Source: Stenotrophomonas maltophilia | Lineage (GTDB): Bacteria; Pseudomonadota; Gammaproteobacteria; Xanthomonadales; Xanthomonadaceae | Direction: 5' to 3' | Assembly: GCF_002205165.1 (NCBI RefSeq) | Contig: NZ_NIVS01000046.1 | Span: forward strand, 1 to 36,958 | DNA: 36,958 bases | Translations under genes and position numbers: made by a program | In this document: positions 25,670 to 34,276 of the stretch, one piece after another | Position numbering within the stretch: the stretch's first letter is position 1 | Layout: each line of letters begins with the position of its first letter | Notes under the pieces: model-generated | The model's database searches: none | Told to the model about the DNA's origin: nothing | The model's input: the letters and a program-made list of their open reading frames with translations, nothing else

Positions 25670-28600
25670 ATGAACCGTGTAACCCGCAACAAGCTCTCCC
25701 ACCACGCCCTCTCGCTTGCCATTGGCGGCGCCCTCTCGCTGGCGGCCACGGCCGCCTTGGCCGCCGATGCAGACCGTCAGGTTGCCGACGGCACTGTCAT
25801 CACCGTCCCGGCGGGCAGCATCGACACCACTGGCGATTATGCGCATGCGCTGGAAGCGATCAACGGCGGCACCATTTCGGCCACCGATACTGATCTGGCC
25901 ACCCATGGTTACCGCGCACAGGGCATTTTCGCCGATGGCGCCGGCAGCGCCGTCACGCTTACCGGCGGATCGATCACTGTCGACGGCACCGACAGCGGTG
26001 GCGGGCTCGCCCGCAACGGCGCGGCACTGGTTGTTGACGGCACCAATATCAATGTCTCGGGTAACGGCGTACACGGCTTGGCTGCTTTTGCCGGCGGCCA
26101 GGTGACCGCACGCAACACCCACATCGAGTCTACGGGCCAAGGGGACCACGGCGTTGACGCGCGTGATGCGGGCAGCCGCCTGGAGATCAGCGACAGCACC
26201 ATCCATACGACCGGCAACAACGCGTCGGGCATGTTCGCCAACCTCGGCGGCCAGCTCAGCGCCGATCGGGTTGATATTCACACCGAGGGCAACACCAGCT
26301 ATGGCGTGCTGATCGGGAGTGGCACGCTGGAAATGCGCGACTCCACCGTCCGTACCGACGGCGATTATGCCTCTGGCGTGATCGGTAAAATCGGCGCGCA
26401 GATCGGGCTTCGCAACAGCAGCATCACCACGGCTGGCAACTTCAACGCGGGTGTGCATGCCGACGGCGAGGCCACGATCAAAGCCGATGGCGTGGAAATC
26501 TCCACTGCCGGCACTACCGCAGTTGGCGTGCTTGCCAGCGGTGCGGACGCATCGATCATCTTCAATGGTGGCAGGATCCAGACCACCGGCGTCAACAGCG
26601 ATGGGGCGCGGGTGAGCAACGACGGTCATCTGGAGATCGGCCGTGATGCTGGCGGCAATGGCACGTTGATCCAGATCAGCGGCGACAACGCCCGAGGTGC
26701 CTGGATCGACAAAGGTACCGCCCGCATCGACGGTGCCACCATCGAAATCAATGGCGGCCGTGGCACCGGTATCGTTGGTGCGGCCGGTGTCGTCACCTCG
26801 CATGGCGGGGATGCGCAGGTGACCAACACCACCATCAACACCACCGGCTTCTGGGCCGATGGCGTGGATGTCGAGGGAGATTCCTCGATGACGGTGGCCA
26901 ACAGCAGCATCCATACCACCGGAAACAACGCCAAGGGTGCGGTGGCCTATGACGGCAACGCCTCGCTGGTTCTGGACAACGTAAGCATCCGCACGGAGGG
27001 CGCCACCGCCCGCGGCGTCGTCGCCAGCGGGGTGGCCACCAACGTGTCGATGACCGGCGGCAGCATCACCACTACGGGTGCGAGCAGCAAGGGCGCCCAA
27101 GCCATCTCCGGCGCTGCCCTGCAGCTGGGCCAGGTGAACATCGATGCCTCCGGAACCGGCGTCCAGGCATCGGGTGACAGCCGGGTGGATATGTCCAACG
27201 TCACCGTGCTGACCCACGAGGGCTATGCACACGGCATCGAGGCGACCGGCAACGGGGCGACGGTGACCGGCAGCAACGTGCGTTCGACCACCGAAGGTGA
27301 GCACGCCTATGGCCTGCGCGCCAACGATGGCGGCTCGGTGGAGCTGGACGCGGTGACGGTCAACACCAAGGGTGCGTACGCCCACGGGGTGGTGGCCGAT
27401 ACCGCTGGCTCGCGGTTGAAGACGAGCAACACGAACATCACCACTACCGGCGACGTAGGCATGGGTGCCCGCGCCTTCGATGGCGGCATCGTCGACATCG
27501 CCGACGCCTCCGTGACTACCTATGGCAACGGCGCCTACGGGCTGGATTCGATGACCGGTGGCTCGGTGCTGAACGCCGACAATGTGCGGGTGGAGACCTT
27601 TGGCACCAGCTTTGGTGGCACCACCGCTTCGGCCGTCGTGGCCGAATGGGGCGGACAGGTGAATATCAGCAATGCAGACATCGTGACCCATGGCGTTTCT
27701 TCGATCGGCCTGCTGTCTCAGGTCGGTGGCAGCGCCGGTGATCCCGATACCGTCCTCAATGCCCACAAGGTGCAGGTAATGACCTCCGGCGAGAACGCCT
27801 TTGGTGCGATGGCCTGCTCGCTGGTCGTGGGGGCTGGCGATGCCTGTGCCAGCCCGATCCATTCCGGCACGGCCGCCGATGGCGCCCGCGCAATGCTCAA
27901 CATCACCGACAGCTCCATCCAGACCACCGGTGTCGGCAGCCACGGGCTGTATGCCTATGGTCCCGCAGGCGCGGCGCTCGTCGCCACCGGCAGCCAGGTG
28001 CTGACCACGGGCGATGGCGCGCATGGCGCTGTGGCCGAATTCGGCGCAGATCTCCAGCTGATCGATTCCCAGGTGCGTGCCGAAGGCGTCGGCGCCGTCG
28101 GTGCTGACGTGATTGGCAGCACGCTGGGCATGTCGGGCGGCACCCTTTTCAGCGTGCAGGACAGCGCCATCCGTAGCGAAGGCGGTGACATCACATTGGC
28201 GGCCGCTGCCCAGATCAGTGCTGGTAATGGCGTGTTCGTGGAGCAGGTTGGCGATGACGCCAGCACGGTACGCATGCAGGACCGCGTCGTCGCTGTCGGC
28301 GACATCGTGTTCGGCGCCGGCGCCACGACCGCCGCCACCACGCTGCAGCTGAGCAACGACTCGGCGTGGATCGGCAAGACCGCCGGCGTGATCGATGATC
28401 TTTCGATCGCCAGCGGCTCGCGCTGGCAGATGACCGGCGATTCCCAGGTGGGTCAGCTCCGCCTGGACCATGGCACCGTTGCCTTTGACCAGACGACCAC
28501 CGGCAGCTTCAAGACCCTCACCGTCAACGGTGATTTCGAGGCCGACAACGGTCTGCTGCTGATGAACACGGCATTGGGCGACGACAACTCGGGCACCGAC

Positions 28601-29848
28601 AAACTGCACGTGCTGGGCAACACGTCGGGCACCGCAGGGGTCGCGGTGAACAACCTGGGCGGCCTGGGTGCTGAAACCCAGGACGGCATCCAGATCATCG
28701 AGGTAGATGGGCGTTCGGATGCCCGTTTCGACCTGTCTGGTCGCGCGGTTGCAGGCCAGTACGAGTACTTCCTCTACCAGGGCGGCAAGAGCGACCCGAA
28801 TGATGGCGATTGGTACCTGCGCTCGGAGATGAGCCCGGTAGATCCGGGCACGGACCCCGGCACGGATCCGGTCATTGACCCGCCGGCACCGGTGCAGCGC
28901 CCGGAGGGTGGCGCGTACCTGGCAAACCAGGCCGCAGCTGTCGGCATGTTCGACCTGACCCTGCACGAGCGCGTTGGCGAGCCGAACCTGACTGAGCGTC
29001 AGCGCTCGGGCAACAACGTGGGCAGTGTCTGGGTCCGAACCACCAGCGACCACCCTCACTACCGGATCAACGATCAGTTGGCCGGGCAAGGACGGCAGAG
29101 CGTGCTGCAGATTGGCACCGACCTGACCCATTGGGGAAGTGAAGACCGTGGCGTGCTGGGTGTGATGGCCGCAAACGGCCAGTCCCGAAGCCAGGTGACC
29201 TCCGACCTCACCGGCTACAGTGCCCAGGGTCGCGTTGACGGTCGGGCCGTTGGTGTCTACGCCACCTGGATCCAGGGTGCGAAGAACGATGGCGGCCTCT
29301 ATGTCGACAGCTGGCTGCAGACGGCTCGATTCAAGAATTCGGTGCAGGGCGATGCCTTGGCCCAGGAGAACTATCGCTCGCGCTCCACTGCAGCCTCTCT
29401 CGAAGCGGGCTATGCGATGCGTCTGACCAACAATGAGAACAGTGCCGTGTATCTGGAGCCGCAGGTCCAGGCAATCTGGACGGACTACCGGATGGAAGGC
29501 GGCAACCACCAGGAAGTGAACGGGACTGTGGTCAGCAAAGGCGACGCGGGTGGCCTGCAGACCCGCGTCGGCGCTCGCCTGTATGGGCACGCCACTGCGG
29601 AAACCGGCAATCGCGTGCAACCGTTCGTCGCGGTGAACTGGATCCGCAATCCCGGCCACGCGAACTCGGTGTGGATGGATCAAACCCTGCTGGAAGGCGT
29701 CGTGCCGCGGGACGTGTACGAAGCCAAGGCAGGCGTCCAGCTGCAGCTTTCGCCGCGCCTTACCGGCTGGGGTGAGCTGAACACCCAGCGTGGCGCCTAC
29801 GGCTTCAGCAGCATGGGTGCGCAGATGGGCGTCAAGTACGCCTGGTAA
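25670..29848 (+). CDS. autotransporter adhesin with beta-helix passenger (type Va)
   Basis: A 1392-residue surface protein. Residues 1-32 are a Sec signal peptide (ALSLAATAALA). The passenger (about 70-835) is built of roughly 28 coils of about 25 residues with consensus xIxTTGxxAxGVxAxxGGxV, a right-handed beta-helix. The only cysteines seen, Cys716 and Cys726, sit 10 residues apart in an insertion within one coil. Residues about 850-1060 resemble a pertactin-type autochaperone region. A Pro/Asp linker (DPGTDPGTDPVIDPP) leads to the C-terminal barrel (about 1120-1392), ending VKYAW with the required terminal aromatic. It should insert in the outer membrane and display the passenger for adhesion or aggregation. 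No protease triad is evident. The ATG at 25670 has a weak ribosome site. Confidence 0.94.
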   Translation: MNRVTRNKLSHHALSLAIGGALSLAATAALAADADRQVADGTVITVPAGSIDTTGDYAHALEAINGGTISATDTDLATHGYRAQGIFADGAGSAVTLTGGSITVDGTDSGGGLARNGAALVVDGTNINVSGNGVHGLAAFAGGQVTARNTHIESTGQGDHGVDARDAGSRLEISDSTIHTTGNNASGMFANLGGQLSADRVDIHTEGNTSYGVLIGSGTLEMRDSTVRTDGDYASGVIGKIGAQIGLRNSSITTAGNFNAGVHADGEATIKADGVEISTAGTTAVGVLASGADASIIFNGGRIQTTGVNSDGARVSNDGHLEIGRDAGGNGTLIQISGDNARGAWIDKGTARIDGATIEINGGRGTGIVGAAGVVTSHGGDAQVTNTTINTTGFWADGVDVEGDSSMTVANSSIHTTGNNAKGAVAYDGNASLVLDNVSIRTEGATARGVVASGVATNVSMTGGSITTTGASSKGAQAISGAALQLGQVNIDASGTGVQASGDSRVDMSNVTVLTHEGYAHGIEATGNGATVTGSNVRSTTEGEHAYGLRANDGGSVELDAVTVNTKGAYAHGVVADTAGSRLKTSNTNITTTGDVGMGARAFDGGIVDIADASVTTYGNGAYGLDSMTGGSVLNADNVRVETFGTSFGGTTASAVVAEWGGQVNISNADIVTHGVSSIGLLSQVGGSAGDPDTVLNAHKVQVMTSGENAFGAMACSLVVGAGDACASPIHSGTAADGARAMLNITDSSIQTTGVGSHGLYAYGPAGAALVATGSQVLTTGDGAHGAVAEFGADLQLIDSQVRAEGVGAVGADVIGSTLGMSGGTLFSVQDSAIRSEGGDITLAAAAQISAGNGVFVEQVGDDASTVRMQDRVVAVGDIVFGAGATTAATTLQLSNDSAWIGKTAGVIDDLSIASGSRWQMTGDSQVGQLRLDHGTVAFDQTTTGSFKTLTVNGDFEADNGLLLMNTALGDDNSGTDKLHVLGNTSGTAGVAVNNLGGLGAETQDGIQIIEVDGRSDARFDLSGRAVAGQYEYFLYQGGKSDPNDGDWYLRSEMSPVDPGTDPGTDPVIDPPAPVQRPEGGAYLANQAAAVGMFDLTLHERVGEPNLTERQRSGNNVGSVWVRTTSDHPHYRINDQLAGQGRQSVLQIGTDLTHWGSEDRGVLGVMAANGQSRSQVTSDLTGYSAQGRVDGRAVGVYATWIQGAKNDGGLYVDSWLQTARFKNSVQGDALAQENYRSRSTAASLEAGYAMRLTNNENSAVYLEPQVQAIWTDYRMEGGNHQEVNGTVVSKGDAGGLQTRVGARLYGHATAETGNRVQPFVAVNWIRNPGHANSVWMDQTLLEGVVPRDVYEAKAGVQLQLSPRLTGWGELNTQRGAYGFSSMGAQMGVKYAW

Positions 29849-29872
29849 TCAAGACCTGACTGCGGTCCAGAC

Positions 29873-29903
29873 GAGGGCACCTTCAAGGTGCCCTCTTCTG
29901 TTT
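29873..29903 (+). terminator. Rho-independent terminator of the autotransporter gene
   Basis: GAGGGCACC (29873-29881), loop TTCAA, GGTGCCCTC (29887-29895), then TTCTGTTT. This is a perfect 9-bp stem with a T-rich tail, 24 bp after the stop codon. Confidence 0.92.
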
Positions 29904-29988
29904 CCCGTCCGGACGCTTGGCCGGCGATCCACATAGAGCTTGGCATCGCGGTCGCGTCCAATACCCTCGCCTACATACATCACCCACG

Positions 29989-30006
29989 TCCCCGCCGGTG
30001 CGGGGA
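29989..30006. other. solitary hairpin resembling the core of a type I-E CRISPR repeat
   Basis: TCCCCGC (29989-29995), loop CGGT, GCGGGGA (30000-30006) is a perfect 7-bp stem that looks like the conserved core of type I-E repeats. No second copy is present within spacer distance on either side and no cas gene is in the window. It may be a relic, an orphan repeat or simply a GC hairpin at the island border. Confidence 0.35.
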
Positions 30007-30142
30007 ATGTCCTAAACAGATTGAAAATCGCGCAGGTAACAGGCTCTATGACATCGACATCGCAACCGCTTAGGGATCTCCGGCTTCTTAACCCTCATAC
30101 AAAGCACCTGTGCAATGGAGCAGCAATCGACTGGATTGGAAA

Positions 30143-30928
30143 TCATCCGATGGTGTATTCGTTTCCCTTTATTTTTTCTAGGTATGCCCATGTTCCGGAG
30201 AGCGCCAGGTTCCATGGAGTCGTTTGCAACCGAAAGGCCCGATCACGGCACGCATCGCCCGAGTCGCAGTAGGCGGTGATGAAGTCGTAGCCCTCCTTCC
30301 CATGGAAGCGGAACCGATCTCCTTCCACACACTTCAACAGAACCTCGGGGAAGCACTCCAACACCTTTCGCCTACCGAACTTGACGGTTAGATCCGGTGG
30401 GCCGTCCTCATTGAACACCACCTCGTATGAGCTGGCATCGATCTTCAGCAGCTCGGATAGCGTGTGGATGGTTCCATAGCCATCGTTCTCGACCTCTCCA
30501 CACATGATTGCCATTCGTGCCACGGCAGGAAAGTGTTCCCACCGCCAGTTCTGAATCCGGTGGGGATAGGGCAACCAGCGCTTTTTCAAGCATTCCGGCA
30601 CGAGCGCGTGAAGCTTTTTAGCGTTGAAACGCGGGCTCCGGGAAACGATGGAGCCGGCTTGGGCAACCAGGCAGCGGATCTGCTCCAGATCAAGAGTCTC
30701 TCCCTTAAGACGTTCGTCCGGGATGCCATGCGCCTTTAACGCTCCGTCCGACGATGGCTTACCGACTTCTTGGTAGCCGGTATAGGCGGCGACAGGATAT
30801 GCCTCGCCGCCTTCTCCTTTCTCGACCAGCACGCACACAATGTGGATGATCGGATCGTCCCGTGTAACACCAGTGGTGTCTGCTTCGACCAGAAGCACGG
30901 GGAAATCGATGGGCTTGTTCCTTGCCAT
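30143..30928 (-). CDS. degenerate DEDD/DnaQ-exonuclease-like hypothetical protein
   Basis: A 261-residue protein from the ATG at 30926-30928; an in-frame ATG at 30964 is an alternative. The order PVLLVEADTTGVTRDDPIIH, then ALKAHGIPDERLKG, then IVSRSPRFNAKKLH parallels Exo I, the HGI hairpin and Exo II of DnaQ/RNase T exonucleases. The first acidic pair is inverted (Glu15/Asp17 instead of DxE), the Exo II Asp is Asn102, and no HxxxxD Exo III motif is evident. It may thus be an inactive or diverged nuclease-fold protein. Codon use is less G/C-biased than to the left. The similarity is by eye only and needs structure comparison. Confidence 0.6.
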   Translation of the reverse strand: MARNKPIDFPVLLVEADTTGVTRDDPIIHIVCVLVEKGEGGEAYPVAAYTGYQEVGKPSSDGALKAHGIPDERLKGETLDLEQIRCLVAQAGSIVSRSPRFNAKKLHALVPECLKKRWLPYPHRIQNWRWEHFPAVARMAIMCGEVENDGYGTIHTLSELLKIDASSYEVVFNEDGPPDLTVKFGRRKVLECFPEVLLKCVEGDRFRFHGKEGYDFITAYCDSGDACRDRAFRLQTTPWNLALSGTWAYLEKIKGNEYTIG

Positions 30929-31567
30929 GGCAAAGCGTCCTAGAAGCGATCGCGGAGAGCGCATGTGAGCTCATATCCTACAACTCGTTGGCGTTGCCTT
31001 TCGCCTCATGCTTACGAACCTAAAAGGGGGCGCCTAAGAACGGCGTCATACGGCTTTGATCGAGCCCCTCCAAGCACACATCCCCTTGCTTCAGTCCAGG
31101 CACCGGCCCACCAACTACCGCCGCCTCCCCCGAAGAAATTCCCCACCAAAGCACGAGACCGAAGAAATATGCGCACCCCAGACAAGTCGAGCGCCCTACT
31201 TTAAGGGGCTTCAGCATTCGAATTGAGGTCCCCCCCCACTAGCACGAAGAAGGCATAAAGGTTCGCCTGGAAGCTAGAACCAGAAGTCAGCACGAATCGC
31301 GAGCGGTGCCGCAGCCGCCGGCGCCAAAGCGCCATTGCTTGTCCAGTTGGTAGCGACGAGGGCCCACCCAAGGCCAGCGTGCGAGGCGATGGCCGAAAGG
31401 TGTGGGGACCGTCGCGCACAGCGACTGGACGAAAAACCACCCAAACGAGCGCTTCCCCACCCTCCCCGGTTGACGGCGTCCGATGCCCTAGCCTGGGAAC
31501 GGGCCTTCCGTGCAAGGACAGCTGCACGGAGCCCCGCTATTCTGTGCTACCCCACCTGGATCGTCTT
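30929..31567. other. 639-bp region without a convincing gene
   Basis: Several short frames cross it, but none has a ribosome site plus recognisable sequence. The best is a leftward 65-residue frame (31020-31217, one hydrophobic segment), too weak to call. The region contains a C8 homopolymer (31230-31237) and an 8-bp inverted repeat at 31507-31530. It may hold remnants of decayed genes. Confidence 0.4.
31507..31530. repeat. 8-bp inverted repeat upstream of the HAD pseudogene
   Basis: TCCGTGCA (31507-31514) and TGCACGGA (31523-31530) with an 8-nt spacer, ending 37 bp before the ATG at 31568. It could be a regulator site for the former HAD gene or a chance hairpin. Confidence 0.5.
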
Positions 31568-32087
31568 ATGCCAACCCTGCATTGCAAAGCCCTCCTGCTA
31601 GACATGGACGGAACCCTCATCGACTCCTTGGTCCTTGTCGAGCACGTCCTTGGCTTGTTCTCGACCAAGCACGGCTTGGACTATGAGGAAGTAAGGGCAA
31701 GGGCTCATGGCATGCAGACCATCGATCTTGTCAGGCACTACCTGGGCGACACAGACGCGGGGCGGCAAAATGAACGCCGCAGGGCTCCAACTGCCGGCGA
31801 CAGCGGTCTTCGCTGAGGATGCCAATCCTGGCAAGCCCAATCCGTTTTGCTATCAGCTCGGCGCCAAGCGGCTCGGACAAGACGCCAAGGACTGTGTGGT
31901 CATTGAAGACGCTCGCGCGGGGATCGAGGCTGGCCTTGCAGCAGGAGCCATCGTCTTGAATGTTGGTCCGCGACCTCCCGAGCAAAACGCTCGCGTCATC
32001 GACATTGCCTCGCTGGAAGACCTCACCATCGACGTCATTGGAGATGCCCTTAACATTGGCTATGTTGAGCGCAACACCAACCCATAG
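31568..32087 (+). pseudogene. HAD-superfamily phosphatase, internal deletion and frameshift
   Basis: The first part (ATG at 31568) reads ALLLDMDGTLIDSLVLVEHVL, the HAD motif I with both catalytic aspartates and an alpha-helical cap start, as far as LVRHYLGDTD. The frame then changes near 31760 and the second part continues AAGLQLPATAVFAEDANPGKPNP, CVVIEDARAGIEAGLAAGA, which is HAD motifs III/IV of the same kind of enzyme. The joined product would be about 172 residues against about 220 normally. The missing stretch corresponds to the strand carrying motif II (the Ser/Thr of xxTSG) and flanking helices. So roughly 50 codons plus a non-multiple of three were lost. The protein would be inactive. 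Confidence 0.8.
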
Positions 32088-32192
32088 TTGCTCGCATTAG
32101 GGTGTGGTGCTGATAAGCGCTCCATGTTTAATTGGAAGCGACACGCCGTGAACCTCCCTACTGCTGTTTCCCTATTCCATGGAGGGATGCCA

Positions 32193-32930
32193 ATGAACGC
32201 TCCCGCGACACCTGCCGCCAAGCCAACCGCCCCCTCTGAGAAGCCAGGCCCCAGTGCATTAATGACACTGGCCACCATTGCCGGCGGCCTGGTGGCATTA
32301 GCCACGCTGCTTGGATTTGTTCTTCATGGCTGCGGCCATGTGGCATACAGCACTTACCTCAATGACTGGGGCGTGCAAGAGGGCTTGTTCCCGCAAACAG
32401 CGGATTGGAAGGTCGTTCGGGGCTACTACGCCATCGTGCTCCAAGGCAGCCAACTGATCTCTGATATCCCTTGGCTCCTTGTCTTCTACGCGTTCTGTGG
32501 CATGACGATAGCCATCTTCGTCGCAAACCTGCCCACCGTTCAACGCACAGCCTTTCACGATTGGTTTGCAGCACGACCATTCTGGGTCCGCGAGCCGGTC
32601 AAAGCGATGGTGGGATCCGCCGCCGTGCTCTATATGGCGCTAACGATGACTTTGATCGGCACACTTCTCGCCCTCATCCCTGGGTGGCTCGGTGAACGGG
32701 CCGGGCATCATCAAGCCTTGAAAGAGCGCGAAGCGATCAAAAACGAGGACGGCGCCGAGCTTCCTTCTGCTGAGCTCTGGCGAGACGGAAAGAAGGAGGT
32801 CAGCGGCAAGATCATCGCCTCATCTGAGGCGCTGGTTGCCATCTACGACCAAGATCTTGACTTGGTTCGCACGCTCGAACGCACTGGGTTTGAGATCCGA
32901 GCAGGGAAAGCGCCACTTACTGGGAAGTGA
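32193..32930 (+). CDS. hypothetical membrane protein
   Basis: A 245-residue protein starting at the ATG at 32193, 6 nt after GGAGGG (32181-32186). It has a Pro/Ala-rich N-terminal tail, three predicted membrane helices (about 25-45, 92-112 and 138-163) and a charged cytoplasmic or periplasmic domain of about 80 residues. The loop between helices 1 and 2 contains STYLNDWGVQEGLFPQTADW. I do not recognise a named family. It lies in the accessory region and is preceded closely by the HAD relic. Confidence 0.75.
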   Translation: MNAPATPAAKPTAPSEKPGPSALMTLATIAGGLVALATLLGFVLHGCGHVAYSTYLNDWGVQEGLFPQTADWKVVRGYYAIVLQGSQLISDIPWLLVFYAFCGMTIAIFVANLPTVQRTAFHDWFAARPFWVREPVKAMVGSAAVLYMALTMTLIGTLLALIPGWLGERAGHHQALKEREAIKNEDGAELPSAELWRDGKKEVSGKIIASSEALVAIYDQDLDLVRTLERTGFEIRAGKAPLTGK

Positions 32931-33230
32931 GCGCACCTGCGTCAGATGGGCCTCAGCACTGTATGAGAGCGAACTACCAGAACTTGTGGCGGTCTAAGTA
33001 GTGGCTGGCAGATTTATCTGGCCCTCCAAAATCTCTGACTCCCAACGTCACTCGGCCTCGACGACACGTGTTGAAGGGCTTAGCGGGCAGTTGGCGAACT
33101 GCCGGGTAGGCAATGCGACTTGCGGTAGAGCGCCTTCCGTGCCGGCGCACGCGTCGAGAGCTATCATCTCGCACCTCAAGATTTCGCGCCAGCAGTCGCT
33201 AACGAGCTACCGCTACTGCATGGACGCACG
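32931..33230. other. 300-bp gap between two membrane-protein genes
   Basis: No gene is seen. A perfect 7-bp hairpin GGCAGTT-GGCG-AACTGCC lies at 33086-33103, without a T-run. The gap is long enough to hold a promoter for the next gene. Confidence 0.45.
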
Positions 33231-34136
33231 ATGGAAACGACTGCGACTTGGAAAGAGATGTTCACGTTGCTTGAAGCGGCCGTGACATTGCTGGCGCTGC
33301 CCTGCGCCGCACTCCTTCTCTGCTACATATCGGGAACGCTTCACCCGCTTCGAAATCGACTGATGCGGCTTTTCATCAGCCGCGACGATGTGGAGCACGG
33401 CACCATTCGAGGCAGTATTTCTGACCGCTCCGCCGTCGTTTCCTTCGGCATGATCTACGGCATCCATCTGGATACCACGGCCGAAGTCGAGTCAATGATC
33501 AAGGGCGCGCAAACGCACGACGTGCCGCTTCACCTCATTGGCGCGGCGGGCAGCGCCTTTGATCGTGAGGCATTTGCAGTCAAGCCGCACAAATCGCCTG
33601 GAAAGTGGGGAGACGCGATAAGCAGCATCGCGCTCATGATCTTCTACTTGGCGACAGTATGCCTCCTGTTGGGAGCCTTTAGCAGCGAGGTTTTGATCCG
33701 AATTAGGGACACCGACACGCTTCTGCGGGTGACCACAAAAGGTGATGAAGGCACTGCTCACGGCATCTTCCGTGACAAGAACCTCACTTTCTCGCAGCAA
33801 GAGTGCGCCGCTCTTCCGCAGCCGATTGAGATTGAGCCCTTCGTTGACGACGAAGCACGCTATAACTTGTCGGTGCTTTGCGCGATCTGGACCTTGCCGG
33901 TCGAGCGAAAAGAACTCACGGAGTCGCTGCCCGTGCAGCGCACTGCATTCGGTGCAGCCGCATTGGTGACCTTCATGCTCCTGCTGGCGTGCTGGCGCTC
34001 GTTGCTCAAACGATTTGCCATCCGAAAGCTAGAGCGCAGGACTGGCCTTGCGCGACCGCCAGTGGCTTCCAACTCACAGCGCCAGTTCGTGCTGCGAGTT
34101 GGAAAATTGTTCTATCTACGCTACCGCAAAGAATAG
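33231..34136 (+). CDS. hypothetical membrane protein, possibly DUF6216
   Basis: A 301-residue protein with three predicted membrane helices (about 11-34, 129-150 and 239-255). Between helices 1 and 2 lies a soluble domain with LHPLRNRLMRLFISRDDV and VVSFGMIYGIHLDTTAE, wording that recalls DUF6216 proteins. That is recollection, not a search. A larger soluble domain separates helices 2 and 3. The C-terminus is basic. The ATG at 33231 has only a weak ribosome site. Function is unknown. Confidence 0.7.
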   Translation: METTATWKEMFTLLEAAVTLLALPCAALLLCYISGTLHPLRNRLMRLFISRDDVEHGTIRGSISDRSAVVSFGMIYGIHLDTTAEVESMIKGAQTHDVPLHLIGAAGSAFDREAFAVKPHKSPGKWGDAISSIALMIFYLATVCLLLGAFSSEVLIRIRDTDTLLRVTTKGDEGTAHGIFRDKNLTFSQQECAALPQPIEIEPFVDDEARYNLSVLCAIWTLPVERKELTESLPVQRTAFGAAALVTFMLLLACWRSLLKRFAIRKLERRTGLARPPVASNSQRQFVLRVGKLFYLRYRKE

Positions 34137-34276
34137 ACTCCTTCCCATGGCTCACATACGCAAGAGTAGTTAACCCGAAGCGGCGACCGGGGTCGGTGCG
34201 GGCAGTGGACCGCCAAGGCGGAGAACACGGCGCCATGGACACCTAGCCAGCACGGTCATGCAATCCTGGTGAGCTC

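Noticed and set aside
25544..29683. A 1379-codon open frame antisense to the autotransporter
   Set aside because: It mirrors the repeats of the sense gene and has no recognisable domain, signal peptide or start context. Long antisense frames are expected opposite GC-rich, repeat-built genes with few TTA/CTA/TCA codons.
29989..30006. CRISPR array
   Set aside because: Only one hairpin unit is present, with no repetition at 55-65 bp spacing and no cas genes.
31020..31217. A 65-codon leftward frame with one hydrophobic segment
   Set aside because: A small membrane peptide is conceivable, but the start context is weak and nothing is recognisable.
31201..31527. A 108-codon leftward frame
   Set aside because: Low-complexity Arg/Pro/Ser sequence with no ribosome site; not enough to call a gene.
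31500..34200. Integron gene cassettes
   Set aside because: The single-gene, same-strand layout is suggestive, but I found no paired attC-like ends (RYYYAAC/GTTRRRY) between the genes and no integrase.
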